Part shown: positions 1-7,875 of the stretch, piece by piece
How the letters are laid out: every line of letters starts with the position of its first letter
How positions within the stretch are numbered: position 1 is the first letter of the stretch
Assembly: GCA_021325255.1 (NCBI GenBank)
Contig: JAJPHP010000057.1
Coordinates: 50,902-114,901 of the forward strand
Direction of reading: 5' to 3'
DNA length: 64,000 nt
Origin: Nitrososphaerota archaeon
Lineage (GTDB): Archaea; Thermoproteota; Nitrososphaeria; Nitrososphaerales; CADDZS01
The notes under the pieces: generated by a model
Seen by the model: the letters and a program-made list of their open reading frames with translations, nothing else
Told to the model about the DNA's origin: nothing
The model's database searches: none
Translations under genes and position numbers: made by a program

Positions 1-444
1 AACTTCATAAAAGTACGTGATACTCGCTGCGCCCTGATCAGCGTAAACCACCAAGTAGTAGGCCCCTTCGGGCAACAGGAGAGCATTATAGTTGAATACC
101 CCACTTTGGTGAAAGATCGGTTCTTCAGGTAGTGCTTGGGTGAAGTTCGAAAACTGCTGGTACGTCATTATGGCGGTATAAACTGAATTGTCGCTCGAGG
201 TCAGATATATAACAAGGGAAGTAGCCGGAACGTAAATTTCAGTAGAATTGTAGTATCCCTGTTGCAGATTCATTGTCCCACTGGTTGAGGTTGTTCCGCC
301 TGACTGGCCAAACGCCCATCGCAGCTCGGATGAAATTACGCTCGGCATCAGAAACGAGGGCAACAGAAGTATTAATAGCAAAAACGAGATACCAGCAAAA
401 TATCTTAGGGTGTGGCGGTCACGTATCTCACCAGCCGGACGCAT
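1..444 (-). CDS. Secreted or membrane-anchored protein, N-terminal part (runs off left edge)
   Basis: The frame is open from an ATG at 444 to the window edge (148 codons, no stop seen). Residues 15-36 form a hydrophobic segment rich in Leu and Ile, followed by an extracellular-looking Ser/Thr/Gly/Tyr-rich region. This is the pattern of a signal peptide or N-terminal anchor. The rest has beta-rich character (alternating Tyr, Val, Thr) as in archaeal exported proteins. No known domain is recognised, and the C-terminus lies outside the window. Confidence 0.6.
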   Translation of the reverse strand, partial: MRPAGEIRDRHTLRYFAGISFLLLILLLPSFLMPSVISSELRWAFGQSGGTTSTSGTMNLQQGYYNSTEIYVPATSLVIYLTSSDNSVYTAIMTYQQFSNFTQALPEEPIFHQSGVFNYNALLLPEGAYYLVVYADQGAASITYFYEV

Positions 445-546
445 TATTCTCTCTTACAACTCCAATCTTTGTTCGGGAAGCTACTTCTGAGCCACTGCGA
501 AAACCGGTAGCAAATTGTCCTTTCTCAGAATTTGGTAATCATTTTT

Positions 547-948
547 TCACATTGCGACTTTTGTGCCGCACTTTGGACAGAACTTTGCACTCTGCCTAAG
601 AGCGTTCTTGCAATTGGGGCATACATTTGTAGTTGGATAAGCGACTGGAGGTAGTTGCGGTGGCTGCTGTACAACAGGAGGGACTGGAGACCAATGCTGC
701 ACCGACGAAGAAGGAGAAACGGGAGGATGGGCGGTAGGAGCAGTGGGAGGAGCCCTCAAAACGACATAGTCTGCTATTCCCGCAGTCTGGGAAACAGGGA
801 TGGATTCCTCGGTTGCATCCGTCCTGGTAACAAGTAGGATAATTGTACCATCGCCGGTAAACCCGAGCTCCCTCACAACACCGACAGTCCTACCATCGTG
901 AGTTATTACGGTCTTGCCCACCGCGTCTTCTCTCTTGTACACCGACAT
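547..948 (-). CDS. PRC-barrel domain protein with C-terminal zinc ribbon
   Basis: 133 residues from an ATG at 948. Residues 1-65 have the small beta-barrel pattern of PRC-barrel domains (DAVGKTVITHDGRTVGVV, then a short hydrophobic beta strand). Residues 66-105 are a Pro/Val/Gln-rich linker. Residues 110-128 form a CPNC...CPKC zinc ribbon. PRC barrels bind proteins or RNA and are common as small regulators in archaea; the partner is unknown. It shares the C-terminal ribbon style with at least five other proteins in the first 6 kb. Function beyond domain content is not known. Confidence 0.8.
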   Translation of the reverse strand: MSVYKREDAVGKTVITHDGRTVGVVRELGFTGDGTIILLVTRTDATEESIPVSQTAGIADYVVLRAPPTAPTAHPPVSPSSSVQHWSPVPPVVQQPPQLPPVAYPTTNVCPNCKNALRQSAKFCPKCGTKVAM

Positions 949-1003
949 TGCGGTCAGCTCGGGACCTATGAAATGCTAAGAGATCTTATCGAAACGCCGA
1001 AGA

Positions 1004-1369
1004 TTAACAAGACTGGAACTCGTTCTCCTCGGAACCTGGGTCTTCTTGATCGACATCGCCATCAGCGTCAAAATCTGTGTATCCCATCCCGGAGATTTCT
1101 TCCAAGTAATTGCCTTCATTCCTAGAGGCCTGTTCTTCCAGTCGGTTCCATGCCACGGCTCCATCACTTTGCACAATTCTGATTTTGCCACAAGAGGGGC
1201 AGTAAAACAGCAGTTGGCTTCGATAATCTCTCGGGTAGGCTTGACTGTGGTTGCACTCCGGCTCAGAGCTCTCCTCGAGCCGATGCGGGCCTTCTAGATC
1301 CGGGCCCTTCGTGTGTCGTACACCTCCCTCTTTATCCGGCAGGCCTTTCCTTACTTTCCCCTTTTTCAT
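1004..1369 (-). CDS. Small zinc-finger protein with acidic DxDxDG tail
   Basis: 121 residues, ATG at 1369. The N-terminus is Lys-rich. In the middle a Cys-Asn-His and a later CPSC pair look like a zinc site. The tail is strongly acidic and contains DFDADGDVDQED, which resembles a calcium-binding EF-hand or dockerin loop. A tandem heptamer element lies just upstream (1395-1412). No family is recognised. The reading frame could be challenged because the protein is short, but the paired Cys motif and the ordered acidic tail favour a real gene. Confidence 0.55.
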   Translation of the reverse strand: MKKGKVRKGLPDKEGGVRHTKGPDLEGPHRLEESSEPECNHSQAYPRDYRSQLLFYCPSCGKIRIVQSDGAVAWNRLEEQASRNEGNYLEEISGMGYTDFDADGDVDQEDPGSEENEFQSC

Positions 1370-1394
1370 TTTTCACACTAGTACTAAAATTGAC

Positions 1395-1412
1395 GTGTTC
1401 GGATTGTGCTCT
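1395..1412 (-). promoter_or_regulatory. Tandem heptamer element, copy A
   Basis: Read on the minus strand this is AGAGCAC-AATC-CGAACAC: two direct heptamers 11 bp apart. It lies 25 nt upstream of the ATG at 1369. Three more copies with the same 7+4+7 layout occur at 6123, 6557 and 7876. Confidence 0.5.
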
Positions 1413-1536
1413 CCCATCTGTAAAAATATGAAAGAAGAAGCCAAGCTGATCGTTTCGCATTACTCGGGTGTGTTTAGAGCAATTTCTGGAAATCTAATGT
1501 ATAGTCTTATTAACCTCAGTCTCTCTGCCCACATAG

Positions 1537-1713
1537 GTGATCAGATTGTCATCCGAGACAGAATCATCAGAGGAAATGGACCACGCATCAGAGCAGTTGC
1601 AAAACTCGTCAGAGGAGTTGCACGGCGCTGCCGATGAACAGGAGCACGCACAAGACGAAGCTCATCATGCACAGGAAGAGGCTCACGATGCAGCCGAATC
1701 CCACGATGGCTAA
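1537..1713 (+). CDS. Small acidic His/Glu/Ala-rich helical protein
   Basis: A 58-codon frame from a GTG at 1537 (or 45 codons from ATG 1576) to TAA 1713. The product has a regular Glu/Ala/His pattern (AQDEAHHAQEEAHDA) that predicts a single amphipathic helix or short coiled coil. The ATG version contains seven His. An AT-rich stretch at 1501-1512 could be the TATA box for a leaderless GTG start. An overlapping longer frame gives a basic low-quality sequence and is probably its shadow. Role unknown; metal binding is possible from the His content. Confidence 0.45.
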   Translation: MIRLSSETESSEEMDHASEQLQNSSEELHGAADEQEHAQDEAHHAQEEAHDAAESHDG

Positions 1714-1755
1714 GAAGAAAGTACGCCTAACATTTTCGCAGCCCGCGATCCATCG

Positions 1756-3270
1756 TCAAACCAATCCCAGGATTGGCTTGCCACACTTGACGCAGTGCGA
1801 GCTTGTTTCCGGAATCGCTTCGCCACAATAGCCGCAGTAGAGCGTCTTCGCAGTATCCTCAAGCGGAAGCACTTCGCCTCTGAGGAAGGCGTCCACTTTC
1901 TTGGAGGCGATTTTGTATTCCGCGGCCTCGTAGTACTCTAGCAAGGCCTTTAGCCTCTTGACCGTGAAACCATACGCATATCCAGGATTGTACTGGCTCG
2001 GAACGCCGATCGGTCCAATGTTCAGCTCGCCCGGCGCATACTCGGAGTATTTTCCTACTGATTCGTCTAGATCGTCCAATTGCGATAACAGTTCGTCTAT
2101 GTTGACTGTGCTCGAAAGATTCTTGAGGACCCAGCTGACTGTGTTCTTTGCGAAAACTTGCTTTGCAAGATCAATATTTCTGGTCGCAACCAGCGCGGCT
2201 CTATCCGCTGTAAAGTTCGCAGACCTGATCCACGCGTTCATCGCTGCTCTCAGTGGCATATCAACCAGCATTGAACCCAGCACACCACCAGGCACTTTGT
2301 CGAGAAGTGGGCCGAGCGCCCCAAAGCCAACAGCCGCCGATACGCCTGATTTGAGTATCTCTCCAAGGGTCAGGTACAGTGGATGCCCGCACTTGATGTG
2401 ACCCATCTCCCTTGCTATCAGGAACCTGAACTCCTCCGGCGTCGCGCGCCCGGCAATGTAGCTGTTTATGACCACTACCGGGTCGTCATTGCTCCCAAGC
2501 GAGATGGTCGGCACGCTGCTACCAGGCAGAACCGCCATATTCTGTTCAACGTAGACCCTCGGCATCCTCGGTACGGCGAGGAGCATCGCGGCCTCCTCAA
2601 CGATGTGGTAGAGTTCCGGATATTGCCTTTCGCCGAGCCGAACTGCGTTGCCCAGAAGCTGTGCTTCGACCCATTTCGTGCCTAGATTATCAAGAAAGAG
2701 CTTTGTGAGAGTCGACAGAGCGGACATGTCAAGAAGATTGTGAAATGAGGCCAGTGCCTCTGACGATTGGTAGTACGTTGGGGATAGGTCATAATTTTGG
2801 ATTAGATTGGCCTTGCAGTCTCTGCAGAACGGTCTATTCATTGGGTTCTTCATTCCGCAGACGTGACAGTAGACGTGACGTGCTGGGTTGCCGGGGGCTA
2901 TGGGTCCCGTTGGAGTTATCTGACTCGAAAGTGGTTGTTGCTCGATTAAAATCCTCTTGCCTTCAATCCTTAGGCTGACAGGTTGTTTTAAGTCGAGAGG
3001 AAAATCCTGGGCGGTTATTGTATTCTGCGGGAAGTAGAGGAAACTGTCTCCGTACTTTTGTCTAGTTATGATCTTGGTCCTGTCCCCACCTTCTAGTGCC
3101 TTGCTTGATTGCTCTGCGGTGACCTTCCTCCCGTCTATTTTCAGTGCGACGGGTTTGTTGAGGTCGAGAGCCAAGCCCGTGTCTTCAACTATCTTCTTCG
3201 GCAGAAGTAGCCAGAAACAGGTCAGGTTGTTCTCGTTGGTCGATACAAATTTTACGCTAAATTCTGCCAG
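1756..3270 (-). CDS. M48-like pseudopeptidase with duplicated N-terminal beta domain and two zinc ribbons
   Basis: The core matches M48 (HtpX/Ste24-type) metallopeptidases but is soluble. The zinc motif HExxH reads REMGH (codons 2398-2412), followed by the usual IKCGH, and the downstream ExxAD position reads NFTAD. Two of three zinc ligands are therefore replaced and the enzyme is probably not proteolytic. A zinc ribbon (CHVC...CRDC) precedes the core and a second (CGYC...CVKC) ends the protein. The N-terminus carries two copies of a roughly 50-residue beta unit ending LDLxxPVxLxIxGxx. The first copy continues upstream of the first standard start (TTG 3174), so I place the start at CTG 3270, which has an AGGTGA ribosome-binding site 9 nt before it (3280-3287); TGA at 3280-3282 closes the frame further up. 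If CTG is not used, the protein begins at TTG 3174 and loses most of repeat 1. Confidence 0.8.
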   Translation of the reverse strand: MAEFSVKFVSTNENNLTCFWLLLPKKIVEDTGLALDLNKPVALKIDGRKVTAEQSSKALEGGDRTKIITRQKYGDSFLYFPQNTITAQDFPLDLKQPVSLRIEGKRILIEQQPLSSQITPTGPIAPGNPARHVYCHVCGMKNPMNRPFCRDCKANLIQNYDLSPTYYQSSEALASFHNLLDMSALSTLTKLFLDNLGTKWVEAQLLGNAVRLGERQYPELYHIVEEAAMLLAVPRMPRVYVEQNMAVLPGSSVPTISLGSNDDPVVVINSYIAGRATPEEFRFLIAREMGHIKCGHPLYLTLGEILKSGVSAAVGFGALGPLLDKVPGGVLGSMLVDMPLRAAMNAWIRSANFTADRAALVATRNIDLAKQVFAKNTVSWVLKNLSSTVNIDELLSQLDDLDESVGKYSEYAPGELNIGPIGVPSQYNPGYAYGFTVKRLKALLEYYEAAEYKIASKKVDAFLRGEVLPLEDTAKTLYCGYCGEAIPETSSHCVKCGKPILGLV

Positions 3271-3341
3271 TCTTTCCTGTCACCTCTCTTTTTCACAAAA
3301 AGTTTTGAAGGGGAAAATAAGAAGAAGAATTCTTGGACTTA

Positions 3342-4373
3342 CTAGCCTTCATGCTGCGTTTCGTAGTCGTTTGATTCGTGCGAGGTCGTTGACTCTTCAA
3401 ACTCGGGGTGAACGTCTTCGAGCCCCTCTCCTTGGACAGAAGCGACCTCCGACGAGGAGTTGCTCTCTCCAGACTCATGCACGTGAGTGTTTTCGGCTGA
3501 GGTACCAGTACTGTCTTCGGTTTTCTGGCTCGTGGAAGGATGATAGTATTCACTCTCAGCCTTCTTCGTATCCTCAAAGTTCCTCTCAGCCTTCATTTCT
3601 TGTTCGTGGACGGAGGAGTCGTGCTCGTGTAGATGCTTCCATTCATTGTATGCTCTGTCTTGAAGCATTTGCTTATCTTGGGCCATCTGATTTTCCCAAT
3701 TTATCTGGTTCTGCGGACCGCTGACCTGTTCAATATCGTGATAGAGACCTCGAGGTTCCTCGTGCTGAAATTTTTCATCAAGCCATTGGTTCACCTCTCC
3801 CCAACTCATGTGCTCGTTCTTTATCATGTAGTCAACCTTACCCTGCAAATCTGCCACAAAGTGATCCCTCCTCTCTCCGAGCTCCTGGTTCCTATCCGCA
3901 GCGGATTTCACGGATTCGATGTTGCGTTCAGTCGGCTTTTCAATAGCGTACTCGGAAATCAGATACCCGCCTTCGTGGGCGAGGAAATTTAGCGCGATTC
4001 CTTCCGGACCTAGGCCGTCCAAAAACTTGCTCGCGAAGTGGTCAACGACGTGAGAGCCAATCGTCATCTCTGCACCCTTGTAATCCCCCGCAGCAAATTC
4101 CTTGTAGGATTTAACTCCTGCCTCAGCATTTCCGGCCGCGCTGATGAGCCCATGTAAGAATTTCGCACCGTCACCGTATTTGTCAAACTGATCCATCTGC
4201 TTGAGCCCTTGGCTGACTGCTCCCCAGTTCCCCTCTCTTGCATTTTCAAATACATTGTTGAGAATCTTTTCTCCACCCCTGTCAACTACCCAGTGAACGA
4301 ACTCCGTCGTGGAATCAATTGCATGCTCTACCAATTTGGCTTTTGTTTCATGCTTTTGCTCTTCAAGGGACAA
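3342..4373 (-). CDS. Hydrophilic protein of unknown function with low-complexity His/Glu/Ser tail
   Basis: 343 residues, starting at TTG 4373; an in-frame TAG lies two codons further up and no better start exists. The first half is helical with amphipathic segments and Gly-rich turns (around residues 40-145). The last 130 residues are low complexity, dominated by Glu, Ser, His, Thr and Gln. No transmembrane segment, no Cys pair and no known domain are visible. It lies upstream of the M48-like pseudopeptidase on the same strand, 71 bp away, so the two may be co-transcribed. Confidence 0.7.
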   Translation of the reverse strand: MSLEEQKHETKAKLVEHAIDSTTEFVHWVVDRGGEKILNNVFENAREGNWGAVSQGLKQMDQFDKYGDGAKFLHGLISAAGNAEAGVKSYKEFAAGDYKGAEMTIGSHVVDHFASKFLDGLGPEGIALNFLAHEGGYLISEYAIEKPTERNIESVKSAADRNQELGERRDHFVADLQGKVDYMIKNEHMSWGEVNQWLDEKFQHEEPRGLYHDIEQVSGPQNQINWENQMAQDKQMLQDRAYNEWKHLHEHDSSVHEQEMKAERNFEDTKKAESEYYHPSTSQKTEDSTGTSAENTHVHESGESNSSSEVASVQGEGLEDVHPEFEESTTSHESNDYETQHEG

Positions 4374-4571
4374 AGGATGCTAGAGACACGCTCCTTATGC
4401 GAAAATTCTATTGTTTCACAGAGAAGTTGCGCGCTTTGTCCGGGTTGATATGATTCTTGATAATGCGCATCGTAGGCTTCCTCCGATTATGCATGAGGCT
4501 AACGGTCTGTTGCCAGATCCTGCTTCTGGTAGAAGCTGCCTTTTTGTAAATTGATAGTGTAATTACAGATA

Positions 4572-4733
4572 TCACACGACAACCTGCCTTCCGCACTTAG
4601 AGCAAAATCTCTCGCCAGGCAGCCTTGGCGATGAATAAGGGCCTATTTTTCGAGCCAGTAGTTCTCTAGCAATTTGATCCGTGCCCGCAACGAGCGCCTT
4701 CCTTCCGGTATCCCTAAGCTCACATTGAACCAA
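4572..4733 (-). CDS. Small zinc-ribbon-like protein
   Basis: 53 residues from TTG 4733 (preceded in frame by TAG) to TGA 4572. It carries one early Cys (residue 4) and a C-terminal FCSKCGRQ, the second half of a zinc ribbon like those of the neighbouring proteins. It follows the ribbon/membrane gene at 4780 on the same strand and could be the last gene of that operon. It may instead be a decayed remnant, because only three Cys are present. Confidence 0.4.
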   Translation of the reverse strand: MVQCELRDTGRKALVAGTDQIARELLARKIGPYSSPRLPGERFCSKCGRQVVV

Positions 4734-4779
4734 GTTCTACACCCACGGTCTCCACCGATTCCCTATCGCGCTATTGAAT

Positions 4780-5076
4780 TCAAATCCCAAAAAGGAAATA
4801 TCCAATTATCGTGCTGATTATCCCGACTACGAGCATTATTACTGCCGCCTTTGTGCTCCTCTTTCGCACGCCAAAGAAAGCGATTAGACCACCGATTACT
4901 CCAACAAAGATGGGTAAAAGCCACCACAACTTGTTGTAGCTTCCCGACTGCTTGTAGAGTTGTACCGGCGTCTGAATCGATTGTTCATACGCGGTCACGG
5001 GTGTGCCACAATAACCGCAGATCTTCGCCCCCGGGGTGATTTCCTTTCCGCAATTTTCACAGAACATTGAACTCAC
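4780..5076 (-). CDS. Zinc-ribbon membrane protein (two TM segments)
   Basis: 98 residues. The zinc ribbon lies at the N-terminus (CENC...CGYC, residues 6-23), followed by a Gln/Tyr/Thr linker and two transmembrane helices (about residues 50-70 and 77-97). GTG 5076 is the longest start and ATG 5067 is equally possible. It is third in a minus-strand run of small ribbon/TM proteins (5392, 5101, 4780). Such proteins are frequent in archaeal genomes and their role is unknown; the ribbon should sit on the cytoplasmic face if the N-terminus stays inside. Confidence 0.8.
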   Translation of the reverse strand: MSSMFCENCGKEITPGAKICGYCGTPVTAYEQSIQTPVQLYKQSGSYNKLWWLLPIFVGVIGGLIAFFGVRKRSTKAAVIMLVVGIISTIIGYFLFGI

Positions 5077-5100
5077 AATTCACTCTCTGCGGTGCGGGTA

Positions 5101-5379
5101 TCAGACCTGCCTGTTTCCACATTTCGGACAGAAGACCATGCTTGAGCGAATCTTTTCTCCACAGAAACCGCAATGCTTTGTGCTCTGGAAAGAGGGAGAG
5201 GTGAATCTGCCTTGTGGCTGACGCCAAAGGTAGCTGACAATCGCAACTATCACCATGACGACAAGTCCAACTATGAAAAGTGCGAGAGACGCAAAGAAAC
5301 CGACAAATGTGAGTATTTGCCCAAGCACGATTATCATAATCGCGAGGAGAGTTCGTCGTTGTGCCGAATCTACAGCCAT
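5101..5379 (-). CDS. Two-TM protein with C-terminal zinc ribbon
   Basis: 92 residues. Two transmembrane helices fill residues 9-50, and a CGFC...CPKC ribbon ends the protein (residues 70-87). The domain order is the reverse of the next gene downstream, so the two could be topological partners in one membrane complex. It lies 12 bp from the upstream gene's stop (5392), which supports an operon. No catalytic motif is visible. Confidence 0.8.
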   Translation of the reverse strand: MAVDSAQRRTLLAIMIIVLGQILTFVGFFASLALFIVGLVVMVIVAIVSYLWRQPQGRFTSPSFQSTKHCGFCGEKIRSSMVFCPKCGNRQV

Positions 5380-5391
5380 GGTGTATCACCC

Positions 5392-5982
5392 TCACATTTT
5401 CAAACCACATCTCTGACAGAAGACATAGGCGTCAGGGTTGTAAGTTCCGCAATTTTCACATCGTTTTGAACTGAGGGTTGCCGATCCTGGCGGCGCCACT
5501 CCAAATTGTTGAAGCGAACCCACTCTGTGACCGCACTCTTGGCAGAAATCGTCCGCGGGAGAGACGTAAGCAGAGCAATTTGAGCATCTGCGAGCTTGGT
5601 TGGGTAAATTTGTGACGCCAGTTGAACTGCTCGCCTTTCTGTATACATCATAGCCAAGAAACACAGAGATCCCAAAACCTGGAACGCCGTAGAGAATTAG
5701 TGCAGCCCAGTTGATGTGCGGAAAGTAACTAGTATAACTGAAGGGGTTGGTAATTGTCGCAGGATTGGGATAGACTATACCGACAGTCAGGAATACTATC
5801 CCATAGCCAATGCAATAAATGACAAGTGCAATAGTCCCAATAATCCATGGCACTCCGTAAGGATTGACTATGCCCGCGTAGGCATATCCCGTTCCCCAAC
5901 TCGCAAAATTAAAGAAAGCTGATACGACAGGCGTCCTCGTCGTCGTTTGCTGAAGCGGGTAACCCATGCTCAGAATCTTCAC
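5392..5982 (-). CDS. Multi-TM protein with two C-terminal zinc ribbons
   Basis: 196 residues. Three or four transmembrane helices occupy residues 18-112. Two zinc ribbons follow (CSNC...CQEC and CENC...CQRC), separated by a Gly/Pro/Ser linker. GTG 5982 is the longest start and ATG 5967 the alternative. It is probably the first gene of the ribbon/TM operon running down to about 4572. A tandem heptamer element lies 140 bp upstream (6123-6140). Function is unknown. Confidence 0.8.
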   Translation of the reverse strand: MKILSMGYPLQQTTTRTPVVSAFFNFASWGTGYAYAGIVNPYGVPWIIGTIALVIYCIGYGIVFLTVGIVYPNPATITNPFSYTSYFPHINWAALILYGVPGFGISVFLGYDVYRKASSSTGVTNLPNQARRCSNCSAYVSPADDFCQECGHRVGSLQQFGVAPPGSATLSSKRCENCGTYNPDAYVFCQRCGLKM

Positions 5983-6122
5983 CCCAAATGAAGAGGTTTG
6001 AGAAAGGCCGGTTTATTTGCAAATGATACTCGATGGGTGAAAGGTGAAGTTATCACTTTCTTTCTTGTCTCTTCTTTATGGGAGCAGACTATCATTCCCC
6101 TTCTCGATAGTAAAAAATGCGG

Positions 6123-6140
6123 GTGTTCTGATTGTGTTCT
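6123..6140 (-). promoter_or_regulatory. Tandem heptamer element, copy B
   Basis: On the minus strand it reads AGAACAC-AATC-AGAACAC, two perfect direct heptamers. It points toward the ribbon/TM operon and is followed by an AT-rich box (TTTTTTA) 5 nt downstream. Confidence 0.5.
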
Positions 6141-6227
6141 CTCTCTGTGCCCAGAAAGCCAGCAGGATCAAGAGAAGAAGGAATAGAACACTAACCACTC
6201 TTACATGATTTTTTGCCTTTGAAACTA

Positions 6228-6527
6228 TCATATGAGGGATTTCTCAAGTGCAGAAAGGACGTTCTCGGCCTCTTCCAGTGTCTTGAAGACAGCGCTTCCG
6301 CTATCCTTGAGGCGGATCCTTGTTTCCTGATGCAGAGATCCAAGGTTCTCCTGACTTATCAAGACTTGAAGATCAATCCAGTCGGCTATCGTCTTCCTAT
6401 CTTCAAGATATATTGCGTAGCCTGAAGATGAAGACAGAACCGGACCAGGATCAACACTGCTCAGAGCTATTATGCGTATATTCTTTGTACCGCGTTCGTC
6501 GCCCACCAAGGATCCGTTCTGACTCAA
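6228..6527 (-). CDS. Unknown small protein, intact copy of a duplicated family
   Basis: 99 residues from TTG 6527. It has no TM segment and no Cys. The C-terminal half (IADWIDLQVLI..., later VFKTLEEAENVLSALEKS) is matched closely by a broken copy on the opposite strand at about 7560-7833, which shows the frame has been under coding selection. A tandem heptamer element lies 29 nt upstream (6557-6574). The N-terminus may be truncated relative to the ancestral gene because a stop lies four codons before the TTG. Family and role are not recognised. Confidence 0.5.
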   Translation of the reverse strand: MSQNGSLVGDERGTKNIRIIALSSVDPGPVLSSSSGYAIYLEDRKTIADWIDLQVLISQENLGSLHQETRIRLKDSGSAVFKTLEEAENVLSALEKSLI

Positions 6528-6556
6528 GTAGGCACTGACCTATTATCTAAGATGAT

Positions 6557-6574
6557 GTGTTCGTTGTGTGCTCT
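6557..6574 (-). promoter_or_regulatory. Tandem heptamer element, copy C
   Basis: On the minus strand it reads AGAGCAC-ACAA-CGAACAC, with the same 7+4+7 spacing as the other copies but a different spacer. It lies 29 nt upstream of the TTG at 6527. Confidence 0.45.
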
Positions 6575-7559
6575 TTTCAAGGATTCATCAGGCTACAAAT
6601 TTGCTGTTTCCTAAACCATTCGGAGCGATGGAGCCAGAAGTTCTATTAAGGGCCGACCGCTCTTCATTAGCGGATACTCTTACAGAGATCTTGTGACCGG
6701 AGGAGGTAAAAAACCCCGAGTAAGAGCTTGACACGAGACTATCCCTCGGATCTTGAAGTAGAGGTCGACGTCAAATCCTCGCCATTAGGTTTCACCTATT
6801 TTCGAAGGGAGATTTCTAACAAGCGATGCTGGCTCGTCTTTCGACGAACTCTAGGAAAATAAGAGAAAGGTTGAGTAGAGGACATAGTTGCGCATTTTAA
6901 AGCTGATTCGGAATTTGCGTTTGTCCTGCAAAATTAGAGGAAAGTTAGATCTCCAGGAGAGCTTCAACTCGACGATGGAGCAGCGTAACCACGAAGCCTC
7001 CGCTCGACTCTTCAAAGCGGATTTCGTAGGTACGGTCAAGACAGGAACAATCTCGCACATATGCCCATCCCAGTGTTTTGAGGGTATGATACGAAATCAT
7101 TAATCAAAAGTAAATCATAAGCGATGAGTCCATATAGTAAAATCCGAGTAGTTCTTTCAGACAGGCGTGTTTTCTTCATCGCATCTACAACTACTTTGAA
7201 GATGCGGAATTCTTGTAGCTTTCAACAATGAGCAATGGAAAAATTCTTCCATTCGTTATGGTTCTGGTACTCAGCGTATTGCCGCCTTTATCATAAGTAT
7301 TATTGAGTGGGGGAAGAGAGGGCGCCGCCGATCTTAACTGTACTGCAGCAGGAAGAAGGGCAAAGAGCTCTTCAATTCATTTGGCTATTCGAAGTGGGGA
7401 GCCTATATCCTCAGTAGCACTGCACGCATGTAGAACCGAGCATCAACCCAAGGTGAATAAAGAATCGGTTGTTACGATATTAGTCAAACTGAAGCTGTAA
7501 GGAACACTATGAGTCCCCCGACGCTCCCTTATGCTTACCCTGCTGCTTGAAGGTCCTCC
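6575..7559. other. Gene-poor stretch
   Basis: No convincing coding region. Frames on both strands around 6851-7103 overlap each other and have no recognisable content. A short signal-peptide-like frame (22 codons, ATG 7229) ends at once and may be the head of a lost secreted gene. Confidence 0.5.
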
Positions 7560-7833
7560 GTAGCATGTCAGCTATGGCGACGGAAATTCGAGCCAGGTAC
7601 CCTCTTCATCTACTACTTTCCCGCCTATTGGTTATCCCATATACCTTGAGGAGAGCAAGAGTATTGCAGACTGGATTGATCTTCAAGTACTGATAACAGG
7701 GGAAATCCGCTGGTCGTTGGATCGGGAAGTTCTAAACCGCCTAAACGAGAGAGAGGGACGGCCATCTTCAAGACGCAGGAGCAGGCGGAAAATGCGCTGT
7801 CGGCTCTCGAGAAATCTCTCCAACGCTGACCAA
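7560..7833 (+). pseudogene. Frameshifted copy of the unknown family at 6228
   Basis: From about 7640 the plus strand encodes IYLEE...IADWIDLQVLI, matching the product of 6228-6527. After codon 7755 the match continues one frame over (TAIFKTQEQAEN, then ALSALEKSLQ) to a TGA at 7831-7833. A single indel around 7755-7760 therefore breaks the gene. The upstream half is degraded and has an in-frame TAG near 7564. The copy is inverted relative to the intact one. Confidence 0.65.
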
Positions 7834-7875
7834 TAGGTCAGGTAAGAATCACCAGATGCTGTTCTGTATTTTACG

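Noticed and set aside
1251..1637. 128-codon plus-strand frame
   Set aside because: It overlaps the zinc-finger gene on the other strand and the better His/Glu frame, and its end is a run of Arg typical of a shadow frame.
4408..4596. 62-codon minus-strand frame
   Set aside because: Basic, featureless product. The alternative frame at 4572-4733 with a CxxC motif is more credible.
5979..6095. 38-codon minus-strand frame from ATG 6095, placed 27 nt behind heptamer copy B and overlapping the next gene start by GTGA
   Set aside because: The product has no recognisable feature and no good ribosome site. It may simply be the 5' leader of the ribbon/TM operon.
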